A stretch of 64,000 nt of DNA, from assembly GCA_902781705.1 (NCBI GenBank), contig CACZKE010000002.1:186001-250000 (forward strand), read 5' to 3'. Source of the stretch: an uncultured Bacteroidia bacterium. Its GTDB lineage: Bacteria > Bacteroidota > Bacteroidia > Bacteroidales > UBA932. A program made the position numbers and the translations under genes. Positions 33,716 to 43,165 of this stretch are shown here, piece by piece. The notes below the pieces were generated by a model. The model ran no database searches and had not been told where the DNA came from. It worked only from the letters and a program-made list of their open reading frames with translations. Positions within the stretch are counted from its first letter, which is position 1; the number at the start of each line of letters is the position of its first letter.

Positions 33716-33751
33716 TAAAAAAGAGGGACATTTCATGGAAACATCCCTCTT
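33716..33751 (-). terminator. Terminator between the RagAB-like locus and the S8 protease
   Basis: Read on the minus strand, AAGAGGGA and TCCCTCTT (33751-33744 and 33728-33721) form a stem with further pairing in the loop, followed by six T. It ends just before the protease ATG, so it may attenuate expression instead of stopping it fully. Confidence 0.85.
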
Positions 33752-33763
33752 GTCTGTTCAGCG

Positions 33764-35851
33764 TTACTGGATCTTCAGGGATTTTGTCCTTCCCACCGAA
33801 CGGGTGGTATGGAACAACCGGTTCTGATCCAAATCATAGCAGTTTTTCTGGAGAACGTTCAGCGAGGACGTGGAGGCCTTCGTGAGCGTGGCGGGCAGCG
33901 TGAGATCGGTAATGTTGTTCAAGCCGTACCAGCCTTGGTCGTAACCGTTCCCGTCCTCGGTCTGATAGTCCAGGATCGTAACGGCTGCTGCCTGGACTTC
34001 GTTCCCGTTGTACATGTACTTGACCGGGGAAATGGTCGCCGTCGAGCCGTTGAGGGATCCCCGGGCAAGAAGGAGGTCGTTCTCCTCGTCACCGAAGCAG
34101 AGATTATTCCCATTCACACCGATGAAATAATACTCGTCGATTTCATACACATCGACCCTCTGCATGCGGAAGAGCATTTCGCCGGTGCTTGCGTCCAGCC
34201 AGGTCTCATACTCGAAACCGCCGAAACCGGAATCAGTCACCAGATAACTCTTGCCTTGCTCACTCGGAGAGATGGTGAGCGTCCGTCCGGAACCGGCATT
34301 CCAGGTGCCGAGCCACTTTCCGTAGGCATCGTCGCCGGGATCGTCACCGGGATCGTCGCCGGAACCGCTTCCCTGGGTCAGGTGTTTGATCGTAGCCGGG
34401 AGGGAGGCCTTGTTGGTAGCCGAGTAGGCGCTCTCCCCGACGATCGTGTAGAGACCGAATCCGATGAGGTCGAAGTCGCCGAGGTTCGTGCCCACCGTGC
34501 CGGGCGTGAGCGTACCGACGGAAGCGTCCGCATTGAACGAGACCGTGAAGATCGGATAGGAACCGGTCACATAGTACTCGGTGCCGTTGTACAGGATCCG
34601 TCCATAGACGGCAGCCTGTCCGGTCACGTTGCCGCTGGAGGTGCTGACCGTGTTTTCACCCAGGTTGGACTGGGCCTTCAGGGTCACGGTACCGTCGGTG
34701 GCGTTGAACTCGGCCTCGGCCGTGATGACGGTGTTCCCGTCGATGCCGGTCAGGTTGTAGGTCTTGTTCGCAACCTTTTCGGTCACCGTCCAGATATCCT
34801 CCGTGCCGTTGCGGTCGAAGGACCACGTGCCGAGGAACTTCTCATAAGGGGAGAGGACCTTCGTCACGCTGAAGACGGCGAAGGCGACGCTGCCGTTGAT
34901 CTGGTTGTCGTTGTTGACACCGATGGCGCCGACGACGTAGTTGCCCATCGGCAGGGCCTCGATCTCCTCTTCGGCGGAGGCGCGGTGGATCTGCGGGGAA
35001 GCCGCCGCCCACTCGGGCGCATGGCGGTTCAGGTAAAGTTGCAGTTCGTCCGGGTCGGTGGTGTTGATCTCCGAAGCAGGCACTACCTTGATGAAGTAGC
35101 GGCCGGCATGGGAATCTTCCTCGACCTCGACGCCCACCGTGGAGTAGGCCTGGTCGTTGCTCTGCGGCACGACATAGTAGGGCTTCCAGGCGGGTTCGAT
35201 GGTGAAGGTCATCGGCTCCTCCTCGCCGGGGTTGAGGCCGGCAGGGTTCTTCTGCTGGGTGAAGGTGAGTTCGCGGGTGTACGTCTCGCCGATGGTCACG
35301 GTGACGGTGGCGGTCCGTTCGTAGTTGTAGATGCTCTTGGCCACGGTGAAGTGGATGAGGTGGTTCTCTTCGTCCACGACGGCGGTGATCCAGTCGGCAT
35401 CGGACACATCCACCCAGACGGTACCGGATTCGCCGTAAGGCAGTTCGAGTTCGCCGCCGCCATAGGGGAAGACATAGGAGTCTTCCCAGGCATAGGCGGA
35501 ATTGAGGCCGAACTGCTGGGCCGTGATCTCGGCCGTGGCGTCGCCGGTGGAGAGTTTGATCGTGGAATACCGCGAATCAAGGTTCTCGTTCCGGTCGACG
35601 GTGACGGTCACACGGTTGCCTGCGACGGTCAGTACCGCCCACGGGCGGTCTGAGGTGGCGGTGAGTGTCTGCTGCGTATTGACTACGATGCTTCCCGAAC
35701 CGCCCTGGGGTGCGAAGACCACGTCCTTGGAGATGATCTCCAGGGCGGGTCCGGGCAGGTAGCGGGAACCGTCGGCATCCTTTTCCTGCTGGCAGGAGAA
35801 AACGGCCAGCGCGGCGGTCAAAGCGATTGCTAGGTAAAATATCTTCTTCAT
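33764..35851 (-). CDS. BACON-domain surface lipoprotein
   Basis: A 695-residue lipoprotein (signal with VFSC, Cys near 20) with BACON-like immunoglobulin-type domains in the first third (TSDRPWAVLTV, ITAQQFGL, ADWITAVVD) and two lipocalin-like modules that start KFLGTWSFD and KWLGTWNAG, separated by an acidic GDDPGDDPGDD linker. The modules and the C-terminal end (SVGRTKSL) resemble those of the collagen-like lipoprotein at the head of the operon. It is presumably a surface-exposed ligand binder. ATG at 35851 was preferred to an upstream GTG. It is the last gene before the terminator. Confidence 0.78.
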   Translation of the reverse strand: MKKIFYLAIALTAALAVFSCQQEKDADGSRYLPGPALEIISKDVVFAPQGGSGSIVVNTQQTLTATSDRPWAVLTVAGNRVTVTVDRNENLDSRYSTIKLSTGDATAEITAQQFGLNSAYAWEDSYVFPYGGGELELPYGESGTVWVDVSDADWITAVVDEENHLIHFTVAKSIYNYERTATVTVTIGETYTRELTFTQQKNPAGLNPGEEEPMTFTIEPAWKPYYVVPQSNDQAYSTVGVEVEEDSHAGRYFIKVVPASEINTTDPDELQLYLNRHAPEWAAASPQIHRASAEEEIEALPMGNYVVGAIGVNNDNQINGSVAFAVFSVTKVLSPYEKFLGTWSFDRNGTEDIWTVTEKVANKTYNLTGIDGNTVITAEAEFNATDGTVTLKAQSNLGENTVSTSSGNVTGQAAVYGRILYNGTEYYVTGSYPIFTVSFNADASVGTLTPGTVGTNLGDFDLIGFGLYTIVGESAYSATNKASLPATIKHLTQGSGSGDDPGDDPGDDAYGKWLGTWNAGSGRTLTISPSEQGKSYLVTDSGFGGFEYETWLDASTGEMLFRMQRVDVYEIDEYYFIGVNGNNLCFGDEENDLLLARGSLNGSTATISPVKYMYNGNEVQAAAVTILDYQTEDGNGYDQGWYGLNNITDLTLPATLTKASTSSLNVLQKNCYDLDQNRLFHTTRSVGRTKSLKIQ

Positions 35852-35857
35852 ACGCAC

Positions 35858-37144
35858 TTAGTCATTGACAATCTTTTGCATCTGCATCGGTCCCGGGCAC
35901 TGGTAACTGCCGGTTCCCGTCGTCCAACTGGACACGGCGCCGGCGCTGGAGGAGCCGTTCATCGACCAGATCAGCCAGCCGGAGGCCTTGTAGTCCTCCC
36001 AGACGCCATTGTCGGTGAAGGTGATGACAAAGTCCTTCATGGAGTTGTCTTCGACGGAACCGACGATACCGACACCGTCGCTCCAGGTCAGGTAACCCGC
36101 ATCGGTATCCCAAGGGGCCAGGATGTACTCCAGGCTTCCGGAACCGCCGATGGTCTGCTTGACCCAGTTGAGGCGGCCGCGTCCGCCGTCGAAGGTAAGG
36201 ACGGGCTCGAAGAAGGAAGAGAATCCTTGCATCTTGAACGAGCGTCCGGGCTCATCCTCGACCAGTTTCACGCGGAAACTGCCGGATTTGTTGTTGTAGT
36301 AGAAAGTGTAGTCGCCCAAGTACTCTTCGAAGGTGACATATCCCGGCGGGATGAACTTGAGGAACGACACGCCCGATCCGTTCAGGGTTTCGGCCTGGGC
36401 GTCGTAGGTCCATTCGTCGAATTCCACGTTCCCGATGGAGAACGGCTGGGAGAAGCGCAGGGTGTTCTCGGTCAGGACGTAGCGGACGGTCTGGGTCTCT
36501 TCGTTCTCGGCACCTTTCTCCGTGATGGCGATGGAGCGGTTGCCGGAATCCAGGTACAGTTCGTACTCCTTTCCGTCAACCGTACCGGCAGCCGCAGGGA
36601 CGGCGAGCGAACTCTCGAATTCCTTGACGCCGGCAAAGTATTCCTCCGCGGGCTTGCTCAGCGGGCGCAGGGTGCAATGGTTGCGCGAGCGTTTGCCGAT
36701 GAGCACGATCTCCTTCTTCGCCTTGTCGAAGGAACTGATCTCGAACTCGAAATCACCGCCTTTCGCCTGGTAGTTCTTGGAGTCCGGCGTAGCATAGACG
36801 TGAAGGACCTTGTTGTAGGTGTCGAACGAAAGGACGGGACCGTCATCGGTCGTCAGTGCATAGGAGGAGGTCTCCGAGACCGTGGGATTGGTCTCGAGAC
36901 TGGCGGTCACCTGCTGCTCGGTGAACTTGAGCGCATAGGTGACGCCGGCATATTTGGAACCCGGGAAGTAATCCAGCGTCCAGCCGTACTGTTCGGCGGC
37001 CAGGGTGGTGCGGATGTCCTCCAGGAATTCGGACAGACGGGTGGAGGAAGGCTTCTCGAACACATCCTCCTCCAACTGCTGGCAGGCAGGCAGGACGGCG
37101 AATGAGACGGCAGCGAGGATGGAAATGAATTTCAATTTACGCAT
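35858..37144 (-). CDS. DUF4302 domain-containing lipoprotein
   Basis: A 428-residue lipoprotein (VLPAC lipobox near 21) of the DUF4302 family, recognised from the N-terminal LEEDIRTTLAAEQYGWTLDYFPG-like segment and the following run of beta strands with GKRSRNHCTLRPLSKPAEEY. Family members are encoded in RagAB-like loci and are thought to be surface substrate-binding proteins. It lies 12 nt after the HExxH lipoprotein gene and 6 nt before the BACON lipoprotein gene. Confidence 0.82.
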   Translation of the reverse strand: MRKLKFISILAAVSFAVLPACQQLEEDVFEKPSSTRLSEFLEDIRTTLAAEQYGWTLDYFPGSKYAGVTYALKFTEQQVTASLETNPTVSETSSYALTTDDGPVLSFDTYNKVLHVYATPDSKNYQAKGGDFEFEISSFDKAKKEIVLIGKRSRNHCTLRPLSKPAEEYFAGVKEFESSLAVPAAAGTVDGKEYELYLDSGNRSIAITEKGAENEETQTVRYVLTENTLRFSQPFSIGNVEFDEWTYDAQAETLNGSGVSFLKFIPPGYVTFEEYLGDYTFYYNNKSGSFRVKLVEDEPGRSFKMQGFSSFFEPVLTFDGGRGRLNWVKQTIGGSGSLEYILAPWDTDAGYLTWSDGVGIVGSVEDNSMKDFVITFTDNGVWEDYKASGWLIWSMNGSSSAGAVSSWTTGTGSYQCPGPMQMQKIVND

Positions 37145-37156
37145 GGTTCAGTCCTC

Positions 37157-38101
37157 CTAAAGAATTTCTACGGTGTTCAGGTCCACTTTCCCGGCAACCA
37201 CGTCGCCCATCCGGCGGTTCACGATATCACGGAGTTCGTCGATGTCGATGTTCCAGGAGTCCTGCATGTAATTGCGGACGATGTCTATCTTGGACTCGAT
37301 CAGGGAAGCGCCGTCCACTGCGGACGGGTCGGTCTTGCGGACCTCGGCGGTTTCCTTGGAAGCCGCGGAAATCTGCTCGGCCCACCAGGCAGCGTTGTGC
37401 GTCACATACTCGGAAAGCAGTTCGGCGAAGTCCTCACGGGGCTCGGACTGCGCATAGGCGGTGATGTAACCGCGTCCGCGCCAGTATTCGTCCGTGTCGA
37501 AGCAGGCGTCCGCGACATAGGTGGCGGAGGTGATCTGCTTGAACGAGTCGGAGAACGCCTTGGTCTGGTTCAGGATGTGCGTGAACTCGTGGTGGATGGT
37601 CTTGATGTAGTAGGTGTTCAGGTAATCGTCAAGTTCCGCGCCCTCGTAATAGTCGAGGACGAGGGGAAGTTCGTTCACGCCGGCGAGCATGATCTTCTTG
37701 CCGGCCTCGGCGGTACCGAGGACGATGCTGCCGTTGTTTCGGTACTCCCAGGTGCCGATCAGGAAGAACATCTTGGGGAAGTAGGAACGGGTGAAGGTCA
37801 CGCCCGCGATTTCGTCATACGTGTCGATGCACAGGTACTTGACCAGGTGCGCATAGATGATGGACGAATTGACATCGGCCGGGACCGTGTAAAAACCCAT
37901 ATCGGACTCGTTCAGCGCGTAGCGGTATTTGAACTCGATGTTGTAGGGCTTCAGGAAGTTCACCTCCAGCCACCGGTCAAAATCGTTCATTTCCACCGTG
38001 GAATCCTTGATCACGCTCTCCGGCTCGATCACGTCACGCTGACAGGACGAGGCGGCGAGGGCGGCCAGGATAAGGGTGATGCTGTATATCAATTTCTTCA
38101 T
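37157..38101 (-). CDS. Substrate import-associated HExxH zinc metallohydrolase lipoprotein
   Basis: A 314-residue lipoprotein (ASSC lipobox near 20) with the zinc-binding motif HHEFTHILNQT (about 169-179) and a downstream glutamate in EDFAELLSEYVTH. It fits the family of putative zinc metallohydrolases found next to SusC/SusD pairs. It probably trims peptides at the outer surface before import. It sits 18 nt after the SusD-like gene. Confidence 0.85.
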   Translation of the reverse strand: MKKLIYSITLILAALAASSCQRDVIEPESVIKDSTVEMNDFDRWLEVNFLKPYNIEFKYRYALNESDMGFYTVPADVNSSIIYAHLVKYLCIDTYDEIAGVTFTRSYFPKMFFLIGTWEYRNNGSIVLGTAEAGKKIMLAGVNELPLVLDYYEGAELDDYLNTYYIKTIHHEFTHILNQTKAFSDSFKQITSATYVADACFDTDEYWRGRGYITAYAQSEPREDFAELLSEYVTHNAAWWAEQISAASKETAEVRKTDPSAVDGASLIESKIDIVRNYMQDSWNIDIDELRDIVNRRMGDVVAGKVDLNTVEIL

Positions 38102-38119
38102 ATCTTTCCGTTTTTAAGG

Positions 38120-39787
38120 TTAACGGGGATTCGGCGCGATACCGGCGGTCTGGGTGTCCGGCGGGATTTGCATGGCGCGACGGGGATCGTCGACCTTCAG
38201 CACATCCACGTCACCCTTGAGGATCTTGTAACCGGCGTCATACTGGCCGGCGCTCGGATCGGGCTCGAGGGTACGGCGGGTGATCTCGATGCCGTACCGC
38301 TTGACATCCAGCCAGCGGAGGCCCTGGGCGGCGTTCTCGATCCGCTTGAAGCCCAGCACGCACTGGATCATGCTCTCGCGGAGTTCGCCTTCGGCACCGA
38401 TGGAGAAAGCAGGGTGGAGGTGCTTCTTGATGGTCGGAACCTCGGGTGTCCAGTAATCGACATTCTTGTAGAACTCGTGGATGAACTCGGGCGTCAGGGT
38501 CTCGGAGAAGTTCTGCGTCTTGATGAGATTGTGCGTCCAGGTATCCAGGTCGGCGGCCGCCTCGTCATACCGGCCCAGCATGATGTAGGCTTCGGCGCGG
38601 TTGAGGAGGGTCTCGTCGGTGGTGAATGCCGGGTATACCGCATGGGCGTAACCGGTGCGGGCAACGGGATCGGTGTACTCGAACAGGTAGGGAATCTTCC
38701 AGAAGGCCATGTGGTCGAAGGTGGCGCCGCTGTACCATTCCGGAGCCTCCCAGTACCAGGAATACACGTTGCGCCAGCCGGTCTCGGTATTGCCCCAGAT
38801 GTTCTGCGCGTAGTGGATCTCGGTGAAATTCAGGAAGGAATTGTGGGAATACTTCGTGATGCCGGGATAGGCCATATAGTAGCCGAAGGCGGTGTAGGCG
38901 GTGAGCAGCATCAGGTTCGCGTCGTAGGAGGACTTGATGTAGTCGTTGGACTTCACCTCGCGGTCCTTCTCCAGGCCGTTGCGGTATTTCCAGTTGCGGA
39001 GTACCTGCGCGGGCTGGGAACCCAGGCACTTGGTGGCGTATTCGGCCGCCAGGTCCCATTTCTCGTAGAAGAGGTAGAACCGGCAGGCGAACGCGTAGGC
39101 CGCCTTGACATTGAAGTGGTACTTGGGCGCCTGATAGTAGCTGTCGCTGACATAGCGGAGGGCGATCTGGAGGTCCTTGTCGATCTTCTCGTAGACTTCC
39201 GCGACCGTTCCGCGGTCATACTTGGGGTTCAGCTCCACGGGAACACGGTCGACGTAGGGGACACCGAGGTCCTTGTCGCTGGTGTTGACGTTGTAGTTCA
39301 GGCTGAAGAAGTTGACCAGCATGAAGTGGTTGTAGGCGCGGCAAAGCAGCGCTTCGGCCATTTCCGCGGTCAGTCCGGCCTTCTCGATGTCGGAGACGTT
39401 GAGTTCACCCTCGCAGCCGGCCAGTTCCTCAATCGCCTCGAGGGCCTGGTTGGCGTGGTTGATGGCCTCATAGCCGCCTTCCCAGAAGTACTTCGGACTG
39501 TCGTTGTCGGTTTCCGTGACGTCGGCCCAGGTGTAGCACTGGTCCACGTACCGGTTCGTGCCGGGGTTGTCGTCACCCATGTTGTCCACGTTGTCCGACA
39601 TGTACTCGCTGAAGAACAGGTACGTTCCGGTGGAGTAGGCGGAGGTCAGCAGCGCGCGGATTTTCTCCGGGGAGTTGATCTCGGCCCGGTTATCGGGCAT
39701 CTTGTCCAGGAACTTGTCGCAGGCCGTCAGGCCGACGAGGGCGATGACGGCGATGGTAGTTTTGAGTAAGTTGTTCATTTTCAACAT
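38120..39787 (-). CDS. SusD/RagB-family nutrient-binding lipoprotein
   Basis: A 555-residue lipoprotein (LTAC lipobox) with the SusD fold. The CDKFLDKMPDNRAEI segment, an N-terminal TPR-like helical region (NHANQALEAIEEL, AEALLCRAYNHFMLVNFF) and a C-terminal DVKRYGIEITRR are typical. It forms the lid over the SusC-like barrel. The ATG at 39787 has a good GGAGG seven nt upstream. The pair lacks glycoside hydrolases nearby, so a RagB-like peptide role is more likely than sugar binding. Confidence 0.92.
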   Translation of the reverse strand: MLKMNNLLKTTIAVIALVGLTACDKFLDKMPDNRAEINSPEKIRALLTSAYSTGTYLFFSEYMSDNVDNMGDDNPGTNRYVDQCYTWADVTETDNDSPKYFWEGGYEAINHANQALEAIEELAGCEGELNVSDIEKAGLTAEMAEALLCRAYNHFMLVNFFSLNYNVNTSDKDLGVPYVDRVPVELNPKYDRGTVAEVYEKIDKDLQIALRYVSDSYYQAPKYHFNVKAAYAFACRFYLFYEKWDLAAEYATKCLGSQPAQVLRNWKYRNGLEKDREVKSNDYIKSSYDANLMLLTAYTAFGYYMAYPGITKYSHNSFLNFTEIHYAQNIWGNTETGWRNVYSWYWEAPEWYSGATFDHMAFWKIPYLFEYTDPVARTGYAHAVYPAFTTDETLLNRAEAYIMLGRYDEAAADLDTWTHNLIKTQNFSETLTPEFIHEFYKNVDYWTPEVPTIKKHLHPAFSIGAEGELRESMIQCVLGFKRIENAAQGLRWLDVKRYGIEITRRTLEPDPSAGQYDAGYKILKGDVDVLKVDDPRRAMQIPPDTQTAGIAPNPR

Positions 39788-39805
39788 AATCATTCCTCCC
39801 ATACA

Positions 39806-42800
39806 TTAAAGGCCCACCCGGAGGGTGAAGGTGAACTGCTTCGCGAGCGGAACAGCCACACCGCCGGTGTTGTAGAATTCGGGATCCTGGCCGTTCAGTT
39901 TCTTGTCGGCATACAGGAGGAAGAGGTTGGTCGCCTGGACCTTCAGACCGAGGCTGCCCAGTTTGATCTTTTCGACGATCCGTTTCGGGAAATCATAGGA
40001 GAGGGAAAGTTCCTTGAGGCGGACGAAGTCGCCGCGGGCGATGCGGGCGTCGGAATAGTTGTAGGCGTTATATGCATAACTCAGGTACGAGCCGGCGTTG
40101 GAATAGATGCGGTTCTGCCAGTAACTGGCGATGACCGGAATCGTCGTCTTCTCCTCGTCACCGGGGATGGTCCAGCGGTTCTTGAATTCACGCGGCATCG
40201 AATTGAGGTCATCGTACGCGCTGCGGAAAACGGGATCCAGGCGGATCACGTTGCCGAACGAATAGGTGATGTAGGCGTTGAGCCGGAAGCCCTTCCAGGA
40301 GAAGACGTTGCCCAGGGAACCGACGTCGGTGGGATCCACGCTGCCGGAATAGACGAGGTTCTCCTTGAGGAGGTCCTTGTCACGCTCCTGGAAGTACACG
40401 TCAGCCACGGTAGGCTTGCCCGCCTCGTTGATGAACGTCGGGAGACCTTCCGCGTTGAGGCCGGTGAACTGATAGGAGAACAGGCTCCGGACCGGATATC
40501 CCTCGAAGGCGAAACCCGTACCCGCGATCAGGTCGAAGGCGCGTACCTGGCTCTCCAGTTGGGTGACCTGGTTGTGCGTGTGCGAATAGATGAGGTTGGT
40601 CGTCCAGGAGAAATCCTTCGTCTGGATGTTCTTGGTGGTCAGGGAAATCTCGAATCCCTTGGACGCCATCGACGCGACGTTGCCCAGCCGGATGCCGTAC
40701 ACGGTGGTGACGGGGCCGATCAGGTCGTAGTTGTTACGCTTGTACCAGTCGAAGGTGAGGTTGATCCGGTTGTCCAGGAAACCCGCCTCGAAACCGAGGT
40801 TCAACTCGTGCTTCTTCTCGTAGGTGAGGGACTGGTTGGCCATGTCGGAAATGTACAGGGCCGACTCCTTGTCGTCCGCGAACGGACGCCAGGGGTTGGT
40901 GGAACCGATGACCACTTCGGCGTTCGTGACGCTGGGACGGTCGCCGGTCAGGGAATAGGAACCCTTGAGGCTCAGGTGGGTCAGCGCCGGATAGAGCCCC
41001 TTCATCCAGTTCTCCTCGTGCATGTTCCAGGCACCGGAGACGTTCCAGGTCGGAAGCCAGCGGGCGGTCCGGGCCTTGCCCAGTCCGTTCGTACCCTCAT
41101 AGCGGTAGGTACCGTTGATGGTGTAGCGGCCCTTGTAGGAATAGGTGGCGTTCGCGAAGAAAGCGACGCTGCGGCTGCTGGTGTTGGAGATCGTGAAGTA
41201 CTGCGTGTTCTCCTCGGTACCCCGCTTGAACGCGCGCCAGTCGTAATTGGCGATTTCACCGAAATCGTACTGCATGCCCCATCCGCGGAACCAGATGCTG
41301 TGGCGGTCGATGTTGTTGACCTCGGCGCCGCCGAACAGGTTCACGATGTGGTCGGTGAAGAACGTGTTGTTGTAGGTGGCCGTGGTACGGATGTCCCAAC
41401 TGTCCATGTTGTTGTCCGAACGCTCGTAGATACCGCCCACGGGGAGGACCGTCACCGGAAGGGCGTACGGGTTCTCCGGATCCGTGTACAGGAACGGGTT
41501 CACGTCCCGGATGGCGGCGGTGGACATCTCGCGGTAGGCGAGGGCCTGGTTGGCCGCATCCTTGATGTAGTGCTCCTGGGAAGTCGTGGTGGCCTTGTAG
41601 GCGGCCAGGGCGCTCAGGTCCAGGTGGGGGATGGGCTTGTACTTGAGTTCTCCCTGCACGCGGAGGTCATGGACCTTCAGGTCAATGTAGTTGTTGTCCA
41701 GTTCGTGCAGGATGTTGAACTTCGAGTAGTTGCGCGTATAGAACTCGTCCGGGTCCAGGGCGCGGGAAGTGTTGAGCGCGTAGGAATACGGGTTGATGTC
41801 GAAGTCACGCTTCACCTCGCCGGACACCACGTCCATTTCGCTGTTGATGGTACCGGGCGCGCGCTGATTGCGGTAGGAGGCGTTGCTGATGAGGTTCGCC
41901 GTGAGTTTCTCGGTGAGTTTGTAGGTCACGTTCAGGTTACCGGTGTAACGGCTGACCGAACTCTGCTTGGTCCAGCCCGGATCGCCGAGGGCGGACAGGG
42001 AGGCGTAGTAGGTGCCCTTCCCGGAACCGCCGGAAACGCTCACGGAGTGGTTGTGCTGGATCGTGTCGTTGAACAGGATGTCGAACCAGTCCGTGTTGCG
42101 GAACTCGGCGGCACGGAGATAGGCGTTCCTCGCCGCCTCGGTGTTCGCGAGGCCGAAGGTGCCGCTGGATTCGTCGTACTGGGTGATCAGTTGGTACATC
42201 TTACCGTAGATACCGCTGTTGCTGGCGTTGGCCGTCTCGGCGTAGTTCAGGTAACCCTTCTGCTGAAGTTCCTGGTAGATTTCCATCTGATCCTGGGAGT
42301 TCATGATGTTGAAGGTGTTGTAACTGGGCTTGAGCCGGTAGGTGTATTCACCCGTGTAACTGATCTTGCTGGATCCGGAACTACCCTTCTTGGTCGTGAT
42401 GACGATGACGCCCGCCATGGCGCGCGCACCGTAGATGGAAGTGGCGGAACCGTCCTTGAGGATGTCGAAACTCTCGATGTCGTCGGAGTTCAGTCCGGCG
42501 ATGGCCGAGGAGATCAGGGTGTTGGCGTCACCGGACGACAGGTCGTCCGCGCTCACGTCCACGACATCTTCCATGATCACGCCGTCCACGACCCACAGGG
42601 GCTTGGAGGAACCGTAGATGGAGGTGGCGCCGCGGACGCGGATCTTCGGGGCGGTACCGAACGTACCGGAGACGTTCTGCACGGACACGCCGGCCGCACG
42701 TCCCTCGAGGGAGCGGGAGATATCCGCCATACCGCTGATGTTCGCTTCCTTGGCATCCACTTTCACGGCGGAACCGGTGTTCATGCGGCGGTCCACCGTG

Positions 42801-43135
42801 TACATACCGTTCACGACCGCACCTTCCAGCACTTCGGCATCGTCCTCGAGGACAATCTTCATGTTGGGTGTGATCGCGACACGGGCATCTTTCGCGCCCA
42901 TGAAGGACGCGATGACGTACTGGGCGCTTTCGGGAACGTTCTTGATCTCGAAGTTACCGTCCAGGTCCGTGATGCCGCCGAGTTTCGTGCCCTCGACGGA
43001 CACGTAGCAGCCCGGGACCGGGTTCCCGTCCGCGGCGGAGGTCACATTGCCCTTGACCGTGCGGTTCTGGGCCAATGCGACCAACGCCGTGAACGTGAGC
43101 GCCAGTAGCGTGAGAATATATCTCAATTTATTCAT
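39806..43135 (-). CDS. SusC/RagA-family TonB-dependent outer-membrane transporter
   Basis: A 1,109-residue receptor with a signal peptide (about 1-23, ending ALAQ), a carboxypeptidase-regulatory-like domain (about 25-95, with VKGNVTSAADGNPVPG), the plug with the SusC-type KVRGATSIYGSSKPLWVVDGV-like signature and DGSATSIYGARAMAGVI, and a 22-strand barrel ending in a C-terminal aromatic-rich strand (FTFTLRVGL). It imports oligomers energised by TonB and is coupled to the SusD-like lid encoded next. Confidence 0.93.
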   Translation of the reverse strand: MNKLRYILTLLALTFTALVALAQNRTVKGNVTSAADGNPVPGCYVSVEGTKLGGITDLDGNFEIKNVPESAQYVIASFMGAKDARVAITPNMKIVLEDDAEVLEGAVVNGMYTVDRRMNTGSAVKVDAKEANISGMADISRSLEGRAAGVSVQNVSGTFGTAPKIRVRGATSIYGSSKPLWVVDGVIMEDVVDVSADDLSSGDANTLISSAIAGLNSDDIESFDILKDGSATSIYGARAMAGVIVITTKKGSSGSSKISYTGEYTYRLKPSYNTFNIMNSQDQMEIYQELQQKGYLNYAETANASNSGIYGKMYQLITQYDESSGTFGLANTEAARNAYLRAAEFRNTDWFDILFNDTIQHNHSVSVSGGSGKGTYYASLSALGDPGWTKQSSVSRYTGNLNVTYKLTEKLTANLISNASYRNQRAPGTINSEMDVVSGEVKRDFDINPYSYALNTSRALDPDEFYTRNYSKFNILHELDNNYIDLKVHDLRVQGELKYKPIPHLDLSALAAYKATTTSQEHYIKDAANQALAYREMSTAAIRDVNPFLYTDPENPYALPVTVLPVGGIYERSDNNMDSWDIRTTATYNNTFFTDHIVNLFGGAEVNNIDRHSIWFRGWGMQYDFGEIANYDWRAFKRGTEENTQYFTISNTSSRSVAFFANATYSYKGRYTINGTYRYEGTNGLGKARTARWLPTWNVSGAWNMHEENWMKGLYPALTHLSLKGSYSLTGDRPSVTNAEVVIGSTNPWRPFADDKESALYISDMANQSLTYEKKHELNLGFEAGFLDNRINLTFDWYKRNNYDLIGPVTTVYGIRLGNVASMASKGFEISLTTKNIQTKDFSWTTNLIYSHTHNQVTQLESQVRAFDLIAGTGFAFEGYPVRSLFSYQFTGLNAEGLPTFINEAGKPTVADVYFQERDKDLLKENLVYSGSVDPTDVGSLGNVFSWKGFRLNAYITYSFGNVIRLDPVFRSAYDDLNSMPREFKNRWTIPGDEEKTTIPVIASYWQNRIYSNAGSYLSYAYNAYNYSDARIARGDFVRLKELSLSYDFPKRIVEKIKLGSLGLKVQATNLFLLYADKKLNGQDPEFYNTGGVAVPLAKQFTFTLRVGL

Positions 43136-43165
43136 AAACAATTCAATAGGGTATAAGCGAGAGGC

